From DASUPK01 sp963797265 (lineage in GTDB: Bacteria > Actinomycetota > Thermoleophilia > Solirubrobacterales > 70-9): a stretch of DNA of 64,000 nt. The notes under the pieces are model-generated. The model did not search any database. It had not been told where the DNA came from and was given only the letters and a program-made list of their open reading frames with translations. The stretch covers positions 186,001 to 250,000 of the forward strand of contig CAWCOY010000003.1 in the NCBI GenBank assembly GCA_963797265.1. The letters run 5' to 3'. Positions within the stretch are counted from its first letter, which is position 1; each line of letters begins with the position of its first letter. Of this stretch, positions 55,360-63,514 are shown piece by piece. The position numbers and the translations under genes are program-made.

Positions 55360-57035
55360 GCGCGGCCCTCGCGCACCCGCACGACCGTCAGGGTGAGCAG
55401 CGAGAGCATCCCGCCCGCGGCGACCAACCAGAGAGCCGACTGGTTGCCGCGGTTCAGCGGACTGATTTCATAATTCGCCAGAGCTGGGGCGAGCGCGGAG
55501 AGGAACGCCCAGCCGATCACCGCCGGAACAGCCATCCTGTAGTCCGCGAACAGGGTGCCGGGCGTCGCCCGGACGGCGAGGATGATTGCGACCAGGACGG
55601 CGGCGAAGAACGGGGCGAGGGCGAGCCAGGCGTCCGTCACCCCGAAGGCGGTGAGCACTGTGTGCTCGAGCCGGCCCTGGACGAGCCAGTCGGCCCAGGT
55701 GCCCATGCCCTGCTTCCCAATCAGCGGGTAGGTCAGGGTGCCGACCAGCATGAATAGGCCGGACGGGATCGCCATCCCGAGCGTGAGCGCGGGGAAGCGC
55801 CTGTACGCGTACCCGAGGCCGAGGGCGACGAACGGGAGCGCTGGAATCAAGAACCGCGGGCCGGGCGTGCCGCCGCCATATGGCAGCCAGTAGCCCGAGT
55901 TGTAGATGAAGTAAACGGCGGCGATCGCGAGGATCGTGTTCGCCTCGGCCCGGTGCTTGCGGCGCATCAGGAAGACGCCGACCACCGCCATGACGATGAT
56001 CGGGGTCATCGCGATCAACCCGCGGCCGGCGAAGAGCAGGTCGAATGCCGAGTCGAAGCGCGGGACGGTGATGCCGAAGAATCCGTCGCTGTTCAGGCCG
56101 AGAACGTCGTGGCCGCTCCTCCCGGGGAAGGTGACCGCGTCGCTGTAGGCGAGGTTCAGCGGGTTGCCGAATGCCCAGGTGTTGAAGGCGAGCATCGGCA
56201 GGGCGCCGAGCACCGCGCCGGCCGCGTAGGCCGCGGCGCGCGGAATCCGGTCGGAGCTGCGGATCAGGGCGTAGACGATCAACACGACACCGACCAGCCC
56301 GGTCTGGAACTCGAAGGTGACGGCGAGGCCCGCGAGCAGCCCGGCCCCGAACACCAGCCACCGGCGCGCCGGGCCGTCCCTCTCCTTCATCAGGAGACAG
56401 AAGGCGGCGAAGGCCAGCGCCGCCGAGATCACGTGGGAGAAGAACTCGGCGGAGAAGGTCATCACGATCGTCGCGAGGCCGAGGGTGATCGCGGCCGCGG
56501 TCCCGTAGCCGGGGACGAAGCGGTCGGCGGCCCACCTCACGGCGAGCAGCATGAGCACGCCTGGGATCACCGCCGCGATCAGCGTCAGCGCCCAGACGAT
56601 CGGCGTCTCCTCCTCGACGCGGGCCTGCACCCGCAGCCCGCGCTGGACGTCGTAGCCCATGTTCTCGAGCGGCACCACGCTGTCCGGATGCCACTTCGGG
56701 TGGGCGGTTTGGCGCTCGTTGTCGACCGCGGCGCGGGCCATCTTCTCTCCGCCGAGCGCCTTGATCGCCATGTAGGGCAACGTGGTCAGCGCCGCCGTTC
56801 CGGGGCCCTTAACCGAGTAGAAGTGCCCGTCCACCCAGGCCTTGTCGTTGGTCTCCCAGTGCCAGGGATCGATCTGCGCCTGACCGTCGGCGAAGGCGCG
56901 AACCTGCCCGAAATGGCCGAGCTGGGCCCAGCCGAGCTGGTGGATGACGATGGCCCAGGCGAAGCCGAGCGTGATGACGGCGGCCAAGCCCGGGCTGGAT
57001 CTGAGCGCGCGTAGCGCGTCTCGCAAGCGCCTCAT
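55278..57035 (-). CDS. Polytopic membrane protein, putative GT39/GT-C type
   Basis: From ATG 57035 (RRLRDALRALRSSP) the protein has 585 residues and about eleven helices. The first periplasmic loop contains DGQAQIDPWHWETNDKAWVDGHFYSVKGPG, a D/H/E-rich loop placed where GT39/ArnT-like enzymes keep catalytic acids. A frame extending to 57074 would overlap the methyltransferase more deeply; ATG 57035 gives the four-base ATGA overlap that recurs in this operon. It is the last gene of a three-gene minus-strand set: GT2, methyltransferase, GT-C. Substrate unknown, probably a lipid-linked glycan. Confidence 0.75.
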   Translation of the reverse strand: MRRLRDALRALRSSPGLAAVITLGFAWAIVIHQLGWAQLGHFGQVRAFADGQAQIDPWHWETNDKAWVDGHFYSVKGPGTAALTTLPYMAIKALGGEKMARAAVDNERQTAHPKWHPDSVVPLENMGYDVQRGLRVQARVEEETPIVWALTLIAAVIPGVLMLLAVRWAADRFVPGYGTAAAITLGLATIVMTFSAEFFSHVISAALAFAAFCLLMKERDGPARRWLVFGAGLLAGLAVTFEFQTGLVGVVLIVYALIRSSDRIPRAAAYAAGAVLGALPMLAFNTWAFGNPLNLAYSDAVTFPGRSGHDVLGLNSDGFFGITVPRFDSAFDLLFAGRGLIAMTPIIVMAVVGVFLMRRKHRAEANTILAIAAVYFIYNSGYWLPYGGGTPGPRFLIPALPFVALGLGYAYRRFPALTLGMAIPSGLFMLVGTLTYPLIGKQGMGTWADWLVQGRLEHTVLTAFGVTDAWLALAPFFAAVLVAIILAVRATPGTLFADYRMAVPAVIGWAFLSALAPALANYEISPLNRGNQSALWLVAAGGMLSLLTLTVVRVREGRAQPKSQAPAPAPERALGPGLALDEPTS

Positions 57036-57691
57036 GAGGGCGGCGATTGTAGGCGGCAGAGCGCCATCGTCCACGGGAGCGGGCTGCGCACCTCGATTAC
57101 CTCGAAACGCTGGCCCAGAAACCGCTCGAAGCCGCCCTTCGACCAGTGGCTCAGGTGCCCGGGTGTGTTGCCGAGATCGCCGACGTAGGAGAGGCGCGCC
57201 ACGTTGAGGGCCCGCCAGAGGGGCTCCCGAGGGACGCTCGCGATCAGCCAGGGACGGGCAAGCCCGGCGAGCACCTCGAGGCCGCGCCCGGGATCGTCGA
57301 GATGCTCGAGCACCTCGCAGCAGACGACGAGCTCGGCAGCATGCCGGTCGGGTACGAGCTGCTCGACCGGGACCGCCTCGAAGTCGATCTCGACGCCCGC
57401 GGCCGCCGCCCGCCGCCGCGCCTCCTCCAGGACTGCCGGGAAGGCGTCGGTGCCGCGCATCCGTATCCCGCGCCGGGCCAGCCGGATGGCGACCTCGCCC
57501 TCGCCACAGCCCACCTCGTGGGCCTCGCGGGCCCCGCTGCGCTCGACCAGCACGTCGAGGTTCGCCATGAATCCGGCCACCAGCCGGCGCTCGATCGGGT
57601 TGGAGGTCCCGTACTTGTCGTAGACGTTGCCGCCTGATGCGAGGGTGCTTCGAGCGAAGCGAGGAGCAACCCGATTGATGCGGAGGTTCAC
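57032..57691 (-). CDS. SAM-dependent class I methyltransferase
   Basis: The 219-residue frame has NVYDKYGTSNPIERRLVAGFM, SAM loop AHEVGCGEGEVAIRLARRG, acidic GTDAF, LVVCCEVLEHLDDPGRGLEVLA and VPREPLWRALN, a standard class I fold. The first twenty or so codons (MNLRINRVAPRFARSTLAS) read through a reverse copy of the dispersed repeat and look like added sequence; homology starts at about residue 22, but no other start codon is available there. It overlaps the GT2 gene by ATGA and the membrane protein by four bases. It may methylate a glycan or lipid intermediate. Confidence 0.85.
   Translation of the reverse strand: MNLRINRVAPRFARSTLASGGNVYDKYGTSNPIERRLVAGFMANLDVLVERSGAREAHEVGCGEGEVAIRLARRGIRMRGTDAFPAVLEEARRRAAAAGVEIDFEAVPVEQLVPDRHAAELVVCCEVLEHLDDPGRGLEVLAGLARPWLIASVPREPLWRALNVARLSYVGDLGNTPGHLSHWSKGGFERFLGQRFEVIEVRSPLPWTMALCRLQSPPS
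57635..57681 (+). repeat. Dispersed hairpin repeat within methyltransferase 5' end
   Basis: TGATGCGAGGGTGCTTCG and AGCGAAGCGAGGAGCAACCCGATTGATGCGG form GGGTGCT/AGCAACCC with an inner TTCG/CGAA stem. The copy lies antisense to, and inside, the first codons of the methyltransferase gene. Confidence 0.75.
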
Positions 57692-58713
57692 CGGGCGACG
57701 GGCGTCTCGATCGTCTCGACCGCCAGCGGCCGGTCGGCGGTCAGCCTCTCGTAGTGCGTGGGCGCGACGCCCGCCTCGAGCTCGAGCCTCCTGACCCGCT
57801 CGTAGACGCGCTGGGCGATCGCCCGCTGGCCGGCAAGCGCGTCGCCGATGATGCCGAGCGCGAACATCTGCACGGCTGCCAGCATCAGCACCCCACCGAG
57901 GATCAGCGATTGGATGTGACCGCTCCGATCGCCGTTCAGGATCCAGTCGAGCAGGAACGGTGCCCAGGCCGCCACAGCCAACGCGCCAAAGACGAGCGCC
58001 AAAATCATGAACACTCGGAGCGGCTCGTACAGCGTGTAGGCGCGGAAGATCGCGAAGGCGTTGCGCCGGACGTATGCCGAGGTCGAGCCGACCAGACGCG
58101 ACTCCCGGTCGGTCGGATTGGTCGAGATCGGGACGTCCTCGAGGGCGACCGACATCTTCCCCGCCTGGATCAGGCTTTCCAACGTGTACGTGTACCGAGA
58201 GACGACGATCAGCTGGAGCGCCGCCTCGCGGTTGTAGGCGCGGAACCCGGAGGTCGTGTCGAGCACATTCGTTCCCGATGCGCGCCGGACCACCCAGCTG
58301 CCCAGGCGCTGGAGCAGCTTCTTGCTCGGAGAGAAGTGATCGATGTCCTGCACCTGCCGGTCCCCGACGACCATGTCGGCGCGGCCCGCCTGGATCGGCT
58401 CAACCAGCCTCGGGATGTCCTCCGAGCGGTACTGGTTGTCGGCGTCGGTGTTGACGATCACGTCCGCGCCGAGCTTGAGGGCGGCGTCGAGGCCGGCCTG
58501 GAAAGCGATCGCAAGCCCCTTGTTCGTGGTCAGCCTGACCAGGTGATCGACGCCGTGTCGCCGCGCCACCTCGACGGTGTCGTCGGTGGAACCGTCGTCC
58601 ACCACCAGCCACTCGACCCGGTCGAATCCCGGCACCTCGCGCGGGAGCTCTGCGAGCAGCCTCGGAAGCGATTCCTCCTCGTTCAAGCAGGGGACCTGGA
58701 TGACCAGCTTCAT
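57688..58713 (-). CDS. Family 2 glycosyltransferase with C-terminal membrane helices
   Basis: From ATG 58713 the protein has 341 residues. The GT-A domain shows VIQVPCLNEEESLPRLL, WLVVDDGSTDDTVEVA, GLAIAFQAGLDAALKLGADVIVNTDADNQY (DxD as DAD) and DTTSGFRAYNREAA. Two C-terminal membrane helices (VFMILALVFGALAVAAWAPF, ILGGVLMLAAVQMFALGII) follow, as in polyprenyl-phosphate mannose/glucose transferases (DPM1/GtrB-like). It would charge polyprenyl phosphate with a sugar for the membrane transferases nearby. Start chosen because of a TACGAT element 8 bases upstream and the natural MKLVIQ N-terminus. Confidence 0.92.
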   Translation of the reverse strand: MKLVIQVPCLNEEESLPRLLAELPREVPGFDRVEWLVVDDGSTDDTVEVARRHGVDHLVRLTTNKGLAIAFQAGLDAALKLGADVIVNTDADNQYRSEDIPRLVEPIQAGRADMVVGDRQVQDIDHFSPSKKLLQRLGSWVVRRASGTNVLDTTSGFRAYNREAALQLIVVSRYTYTLESLIQAGKMSVALEDVPISTNPTDRESRLVGSTSAYVRRNAFAIFRAYTLYEPLRVFMILALVFGALAVAAWAPFLLDWILNGDRSGHIQSLILGGVLMLAAVQMFALGIIGDALAGQRAIAQRVYERVRRLELEAGVAPTHYERLTADRPLAVETIETPVAR

Positions 58714-58721
58714 CCGGGGTG

Positions 58722-58731
58722 ATCGTAGGGT
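58722..58731. promoter_or_regulatory. Overlapping bidirectional -10 elements (GT2 / GH5)
   Basis: ATCGTAGGGT holds TACGAT on the minus strand (8 bases before ATG 58713) and TAGGGT on the plus strand (10 bases before ATG 58742), sharing the central TA. Both transcripts would be leaderless. Confidence 0.5.
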
Positions 58732-58741
58732 TTGTTCGACC

Positions 58742-59818
58742 ATGGCGCGGGCCCTGAGACTCATCTCGCTGCTCATCGCCCTGGGCGTGCTCTGCTGCCC
58801 CCCGGCCGCCTCGGCACTGGAGGTGAGCGTCTCCGGAAACCAACTGGTGAACGGGGCGGGCCAGCCGATCGGGCTGCTCGGCGTGAGCCGCAGCGGCTCC
58901 GAATATGCGTGCGCGGAGGGCTTCGGGTTCTTCGACGGTCCGACCGGGCCGCGCAGCATCACCGCGATGAAGAAGTGGGGGATCAACGCCGTTCGCCTGC
59001 CCCTGAATCCCGACTGCTGGTTGGGCACGGACGGGGTGAAGGCGCGCCTCGCCGGGCCGGCCTACCAGGCCGCGATCGACGGCTTCGTGGCGCGCCTCAA
59101 CCGGGCAGGCCTCTACGTCGTCATCGACGAGCACGTTGCCGCGCCGGCCGGCCGACGCGCGCTGGGGATCATCCCGATGGCGGACGCCGACCAATCCCCC
59201 GCCTTCTGGAGCTCGGTGGCGGCGCACTTCGCCGCCAATCGCTCACTCGTCTTCGACCTCTACAACGAGCCGCACGACATCAGCTGGGACTGCTGGCTCG
59301 CGGGCTGCGACGTGCCCGCAGGCGGGCGCTTCTCCGAGCGCCACCCCGCCTACCGGACCGCCGGGATGCAGCAGATGGTCGACGCCGTCCGCTCGACCGG
59401 CGCGACCCAGCCCCTGATGCTCGGCGGGGTCGACTACGCCCGCGACCTCTCCGGCTGGCTCGCGCACGAGCCGCTCGACCCGTTCGGGCAGCTGGTCGCC
59501 TCCGAGCACAACTACGGCCACCACCTCGCTCCCTGTCTGCGGAGCTGCAAGGCGGCGATCGCCGAGGTCGCCCCCCGGGTCCCGGTGGTTGTAGGCGAGC
59601 TCGGCCAGACCGACTGCCGCCACGACTACATCGTCAGGTGGATGCGCTGGGCCGATCGCCGGGGGATCTCCTACATCGGCTGGGCCTGGGACGCCAGGGG
59701 CGGCTGGACCTGCCACGCGGGCCCGAGCCTGATCCAGAACTACCGGGGCAAGCCCACCGGCTTCGGGATCGGGTTCCGCAACCACCTGCTGAAGCTGAGA
59801 CGCCATGCTCGCCGTTGA
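58742..59818 (+). CDS. Secreted GH5-like glycoside hydrolase
   Basis: The 358-residue protein has a signal peptide ending near ASALEVS. The TIM barrel shows INAVRLPLNPDCWLG, YVVIDEHVAAPAG, LVFDLYNEPHDISWDCW with the acid/base glutamate (NEP), SEHNYGHHLAP, and VVVGELGQTDCRHDY with the nucleophile (GE). WAWDARGGWTCHAGP closes the barrel. GH5 enzymes cleave beta-1,4-glucans, mannans and similar polymers. Several cysteines suggest disulfides. It is divergent from GT2, so synthesis and trimming of a surface glycan could be co-controlled. It overlaps the next gene by 14 bases. Confidence 0.9.
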   Translation: MARALRLISLLIALGVLCCPPAASALEVSVSGNQLVNGAGQPIGLLGVSRSGSEYACAEGFGFFDGPTGPRSITAMKKWGINAVRLPLNPDCWLGTDGVKARLAGPAYQAAIDGFVARLNRAGLYVVIDEHVAAPAGRRALGIIPMADADQSPAFWSSVAAHFAANRSLVFDLYNEPHDISWDCWLAGCDVPAGGRFSERHPAYRTAGMQQMVDAVRSTGATQPLMLGGVDYARDLSGWLAHEPLDPFGQLVASEHNYGHHLAPCLRSCKAAIAEVAPRVPVVVGELGQTDCRHDYIVRWMRWADRRGISYIGWAWDARGGWTCHAGPSLIQNYRGKPTGFGIGFRNHLLKLRRHARR

Positions 59819-60548
59819 GCGGCTTGGTCACGGGTCACCGATCCTCTTCGTCCACGGCGACATCGTCGGCCCGGACCTGACCTGGCGGAAGCAGCGCGAG
59901 CTCGCCGAGCGCTGGACCCTGATCATCCCCAGCCGCTCCGGCTTCGGCCAGAGCCCGCCGCTGCAGCGAAACGACTTCGAGGTCGAGGCGCCGATGTTCG
60001 CTGAGCTGCTCGGCGACGGCGCCCACCTGGTCGGGCACTCCTACGGGGCGGTGATCGCGCTGCTCGCCGCGGGCGAGCGGCCCGAGGCAGTCCGCTCGCT
60101 GACCGTCTCCGAGCCCGGCTGCCTGAGGGTCGCCGCGGGCACGCCGGTGGTCGACGAGATGATCGCCAACGGAGAGCTCCTCTTTCGGAACGCCTCCTCA
60201 ATCCCGTCGGAGGAGTTCCTGCGGCTGTTCCGGGGCGGCGCCGGCTCCGCCTACGGCACGCCGGATCAGCTGCCCGAGGAGTTGATGCACGGCGTCGAAC
60301 TGCTCAAGCGAGAGAGGCCCTCATGGGAGGCGGAGATCCCGCTCGAGCGGATCGCCGCGGCCGGCTTCCCAGTGCAGGTGCTCTCCGGCGGCCACTCGCC
60401 CGCCTTCGAGGCGGTCTGTGACGCCCTCGCCGAGGGATTGTCGGCCGAGCGCGCCGTGATCTCGGGGCGTGGGCACACCGTCCCCTCCACCGGCGCCCCC
60501 TACAACGAGCGCCTCGAGGCCTTCCTGGCCGCTGCCGAGTCGGGCTGA
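59805..60548 (+). CDS. Alpha/beta-hydrolase fold protein
   Basis: The 247-residue protein has the oxyanion strand ILFVHGDIVG, a nucleophile elbow GHSYG with S79, SLTVSEPG after it, and the late histidine in ISGRGHTVPS. The acid residue would lie near QVLSGGHSPAF but no Asp is obvious there, so the triad is incomplete by eye. It has no signal peptide, so it acts in the cytoplasm. The start ATG 59805 lies within the GH5 3' end, so the two are coupled. Substrate unknown; esterase or peroxidase-like members look alike. Confidence 0.85.
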   Translation: MLAVERLGHGSPILFVHGDIVGPDLTWRKQRELAERWTLIIPSRSGFGQSPPLQRNDFEVEAPMFAELLGDGAHLVGHSYGAVIALLAAGERPEAVRSLTVSEPGCLRVAAGTPVVDEMIANGELLFRNASSIPSEEFLRLFRGGAGSAYGTPDQLPEELMHGVELLKRERPSWEAEIPLERIAAAGFPVQVLSGGHSPAFEAVCDALAEGLSAERAVISGRGHTVPSTGAPYNERLEAFLAAAESG

Positions 60549-60675
60549 TTCGGCCCGTCTTTCGTCCAACTTGCGCTGTTCGGTGATTTCCCCGGATACT
60601 TCGCACGAGTTGCTCTCTTAGGGTCATCAGACCGGGGGGAGTTCGAACCTGGTTCCAGTCGCCGAGGGTCGCTTG

Positions 60676-61692
60676 ATGCCAAAGCCGATGCGGTTCAGCG
60701 GGAGACAGCGCAGGCGAGCGCTCCGCTTCGCGATCGCGGGAAACACGCTCCCGGTCGCGGTCGCCACGATCACCGACTTCGGCTCCCACCACACGATCTT
60801 CTTCGTCGGCGCGGTCGGTGCCTGCCTCGCCCCGGTGGTGATCATCCTCGCCACCCGTAGCAACCCGATCCCCTTCTACGCCGCCGCCTACGGCGGCATC
60901 CCAGCGCTCACCATGCTGCAGGCCTACAGCGGCGGCGTCAGCTCGGGCTATTCGGTGCTGGTGATGATGGCGATGATCTGGTTCGGGCTCCAGACCAGCG
61001 ATCGCGAGCTCGGGATCGGCCTCGGTGTACTGGCGGCCTGCTCCTACCTGCCGATGCTGATCTTCGGCCCGCCGGCCTACCCGGTCGACTGGGGCTACGC
61101 CACCCTGATCGTCCTGGTCGGCACCAGCGTCGCGCTGTCGCTGCGGGCGCTCACCCGCGAGACGGTCGCACTCAACGAGCGCCTGATGCGGGATGCGACG
61201 ATCGACGACCTGACCGGCTTGCTCAACCGGCGTGGATGGCGGACGACCGCCGAGCGGGAGCTGGCGCGTGCAGGTCGCGACGGGAGCTCGATCGGCCTGC
61301 TCGTCCTGGACCTCGACCGCCTCAAGGAGATCAACGACACCCGCGGCCACGACGAGGGGGACCGGGTGCTCTGTGAGACCGCCGAACGGATGCGCTCGGC
61401 ATTCCGGGCCGGCGACGCCCTGGCGAGGCTCGGCGGTGACGAGTTCGGCGCTCTGCTCGTGCATGACTCGGATGGCGAGGCGATGACGGCGGTCAAGCGG
61501 CTCCACGCAGCAACGCCGGAGCTGGCGAGCTTCTCGGCCGGCGCCGCGGTCTGGAACGGCGAGGAGTCGCTGGAAGAGCTGATGCGCCGTGCGGACCTGG
61601 CGCTGTACGCGGCGAAGACCGACGGCGGGAGCAGGATCGAGACCGCCCCGCCGACCCTCGAGCCGTCGCGGGCGTTTCCGGCGACGGACTGA
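60676..61692 (+). CDS. Membrane-bound diguanylate cyclase (GGDEF)
   Basis: From ATG 60676 the protein is 338 residues. Four to six membrane helices (about 18-165) form a sensor module with no recognised ligand domain, followed by a GGDEF domain with DDLTGLLNRRGW, LDLDRLKEINDTRGHDEGDRVL and the intact active site RLGGDEFGALL. It should make cyclic di-GMP. No RxxD inhibitory site is visible before the GGDEF. No EAL or PilZ partner occurs in this window. A TTG three bases upstream is also in frame but the ATG is preferred. Confidence 0.93.
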   Translation: MPKPMRFSGRQRRRALRFAIAGNTLPVAVATITDFGSHHTIFFVGAVGACLAPVVIILATRSNPIPFYAAAYGGIPALTMLQAYSGGVSSGYSVLVMMAMIWFGLQTSDRELGIGLGVLAACSYLPMLIFGPPAYPVDWGYATLIVLVGTSVALSLRALTRETVALNERLMRDATIDDLTGLLNRRGWRTTAERELARAGRDGSSIGLLVLDLDRLKEINDTRGHDEGDRVLCETAERMRSAFRAGDALARLGGDEFGALLVHDSDGEAMTAVKRLHAATPELASFSAGAAVWNGEESLEELMRRADLALYAAKTDGGSRIETAPPTLEPSRAFPATD

Positions 61693-61774
61693 GCGCTCTT
61701 CGGGCGTCAAGGCCCCGCCCACGTCCGCTCCCATGAGGTCGGGCGAGACGCGGTCAGCGACTGAGCGGGATCAG

Positions 61775-62311
61775 CTACTTGTGCTTCTTGCGGGTCTTAT
61801 CCGCGGCATCCGCGACGTCGCCGACCTGCTCGCCGATCGATTGCATTCGGCGTGCCGCCGACGTGACCGTGTTGAGGTCGATCTTGCCCAGGTCCACGTT
61901 CTTCAGCGACTTTGGCAGCGAAACGCTCCGGAGCGTCTTGAGCGGCCGCCGCGAGTCGCTACGGCTCTTCAAGGCAACGCCACCGGCGATTCCGGCCAGT
62001 GCCGCTCCGCCCGCCATCAACGGCGTCTTCGCCTTCGAGGCGAGCTCGGCGACCTTCCCCCCGGCTCTTGCAATGCCGTTCGGGGAGCTCGTTTGCCGCG
62101 CGGAGCTCGTGCGTCGGCTCGCGCTCGGGCTTCTTCTCGTGCTCGATCCGGAACTCCTGGACGAGCTCGAGGAGCCGCTCTTGTTGTTCCTGCTGTTCCT
62201 GCCGCTTGATCCCCTCGAAGTTCTGGAGGAGCCGTTCCTGCTCGTGGATTTCCTTGAACTCGAGCGGCTGCGGGTTGACCGGCTGCTCGAGGATCGCGTT
62301 GTCTGGGCCAT
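61775..62311 (-). CDS. Ser/Arg-rich protein with C-terminal helical domain
   Basis: From ATG 62311 (after AGAGAGGCG) the protein is 178 residues. Residues 2-80 are almost all Ser, Arg, Thr, Gly and Asn (SSSSRSTRSRSSSRKST and similar). Then come a hydrophobic Gly/Ala stretch (TPLMAGGAALAGIAGGVAL, about 96-115) and a basic helical end (PKSLKNVDLGKIDLNTVTSAARRMQSIGEQVGDV). No family is recognised. The low-complexity part is the same style as the two plus-strand proteins next door, and a sigma-B-like promoter lies upstream. Nucleic-acid binding or condensate formation is possible but speculative. Confidence 0.75.
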   Translation of the reverse strand: MAQTTRSSSSRSTRSRSSSRKSTSRNGSSRTSRGSSGRNSRNNKSGSSSSSRSSGSSTRRSPSASRRTSSARQTSSPNGIARAGGKVAELASKAKTPLMAGGAALAGIAGGVALKSRSDSRRPLKTLRSVSLPKSLKNVDLGKIDLNTVTSAARRMQSIGEQVGDVADAADKTRKKHK

Positions 62312-62373
62312 GGTTATCGCCTCTCTTGGCTTCCGTGCCAGCTGCGCCTTTTCGCACCGGCGGTCAACTGGAC

Positions 62374-62399
62374 TTACCCGCTGAGCAGCGAATTTGAAC
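62374..62399 (-). promoter_or_regulatory. Sigma-B/sigma-F-like promoter, leftward
   Basis: On the minus strand GTTCAA is followed after 14 bases by GGGTAA, close to the Bacillus sigma-B consensus GTTTAA-N12-14-GGGTAT. It lies about 62 bases before ATG 62311. Confidence 0.6.
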
Positions 62400-62415
62400 A
62401 GCCGCCTGCGCGAGT

Positions 62416-62439
62416 GTTTGAACGGCGGGATTCGGGTAA
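62416..62439 (+). promoter_or_regulatory. Sigma-B/sigma-F-like promoter, rightward
   Basis: GTTTGA, then 12 bases, then GGGTAA, close to the general-stress consensus. It lies 43 bases before ATG 62483. A TTCGGG/CCCGAA hairpin overlaps its -10 region. Confidence 0.6.
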
Positions 62440-62482
62440 AGCCCGAACACCGTTTCACCGAGTTCGGAGGAGAGAGGGCGGG

Positions 62483-63514
62483 ATGCCCAAGCAGAAGTCT
62501 CGATCCAGCAGCAAGAGTCGCTCCGGAGGAAGTTCTTCAAAGAAATCGAAGAGCCGCTCGTCGCGCTCGCGTTCGAGCTCCCGAAGCCGATCTTCCGGCT
62601 CGAGTCGGTCCTCGTCCACGCACAATCGGTCCGGCGCGCGCACGGAGTCGCGGCGGGTCGAGAGCGACTCAGACAGCAAGGCGCCGAGGGACAAGAGCAA
62701 GCGCAGCTCCAGCTCCAATGGCCGTAGCTCCTCGCGCAGCCGGAAGCGCAAGCGGGAGGAGTTTCCCGATTACTCGGTGGTGGACCGGAAGGACGTGGAT
62801 ATGGAGGAGGGCCCGGATGTCCTGGCCGACATTCCGGTCGTCAAGGTGGACAAGATCGACATCGAGGTCGACGACCTCGATGCCCGGGTGGCCGTGCTCG
62901 CCAGGGTCCGGAAGCTGCTCAACATCAGCGTCGGCGCGCAGGCACATCTGGGCGATGTCGAGCTGAAGATCGAGGGCGTCGAGGCGCAGGCGCTGCTCAA
63001 AGCGCGGCTCGACACCGTCACGAAAATCATCGAGCGTGTGCTGCTCTCGCTCGACCGCAACCCGGAGCTGCTCGAGGGCGTCGGGAAGGCCGTCGAGGAG
63101 GTCGGTGGCGGCACAGGTCATATGCTCGACGAGTCAGGCGATGCGGTCGAGGACGTCGGCGAGGGGGCCGAGCAGGCGCTACCGGAAGTGGGCAAGGGCG
63201 CGAGTTCGGCGCTCGGCGACGTCGGTGAGGGAGCCAACCAGGCGCTCGGCGAAGTCGGCCAGGGCGCGGGCCAGGCGGCCCAGGGCCTCGGCCAGGGCGC
63301 GGGGCAGGCCGCTCAGGGCCTGGGGCAGGGCGCCGCCCAGGGTGCAGAGGGCGTCGGCCACGGCGTCCAGCAGGGAGTCGGACAGTTGACGGGTCAGCAG
63401 GGCCAGCAACAGCAGGCGCAACAGCAACAGCAGGCCCAGCCGCAACAGGAGCCCCGTCGTCAGCAGCAGTCACAACAGCCGCAGCAAAACCAGCAACAGG
63501 GAGGAGGCGGATAG
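62483..63514 (+). CDS. Ser/Arg-rich protein with unrecognised conserved domain and repeat tail
   Basis: From ATG 62483 (after GAGAGGGCGGG) the protein has 343 residues in four parts. Residues 1-95 are Ser/Arg/Lys-rich. Residues about 96-200 are an ordered domain (DVLADIPVVKVDKIDIEVDD, NISVGAQAHLGDVELKIEGVEAQALLKARL, IIERVLLSLDRNPELLEG). Residues 205-290 are a Gly/Ala/Glu/Gln repeat (VGEGANQALGEVGQGAGQAA and similar). The last 50 are Gln-rich. The next gene encodes the same domain. Function is unknown; the whole looks like a soluble scaffold or coat-type protein. It shares a TAGTG overlap with the next gene. Confidence 0.8.
   Translation: MPKQKSRSSSKSRSGGSSSKKSKSRSSRSRSSSRSRSSGSSRSSSTHNRSGARTESRRVESDSDSKAPRDKSKRSSSSNGRSSSRSRKRKREEFPDYSVVDRKDVDMEEGPDVLADIPVVKVDKIDIEVDDLDARVAVLARVRKLLNISVGAQAHLGDVELKIEGVEAQALLKARLDTVTKIIERVLLSLDRNPELLEGVGKAVEEVGGGTGHMLDESGDAVEDVGEGAEQALPEVGKGASSALGDVGEGANQALGEVGQGAGQAAQGLGQGAGQAAQGLGQGAAQGAEGVGHGVQQGVGQLTGQQGQQQQAQQQQQAQPQQEPRRQQQSQQPQQNQQQGGGG

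Noticed and set aside
63220..63500. Short-unit DNA repeat (GGCCAGGGCGCGGGCCAGGC-like and CAGCAG runs) as a possible mobile or CRISPR-like array
   Set aside because: The periodicity is explained by the Gly/Ala/Gln protein repeat and poly-Gln tail of the gene; there are no spacers and no palindromic unit.
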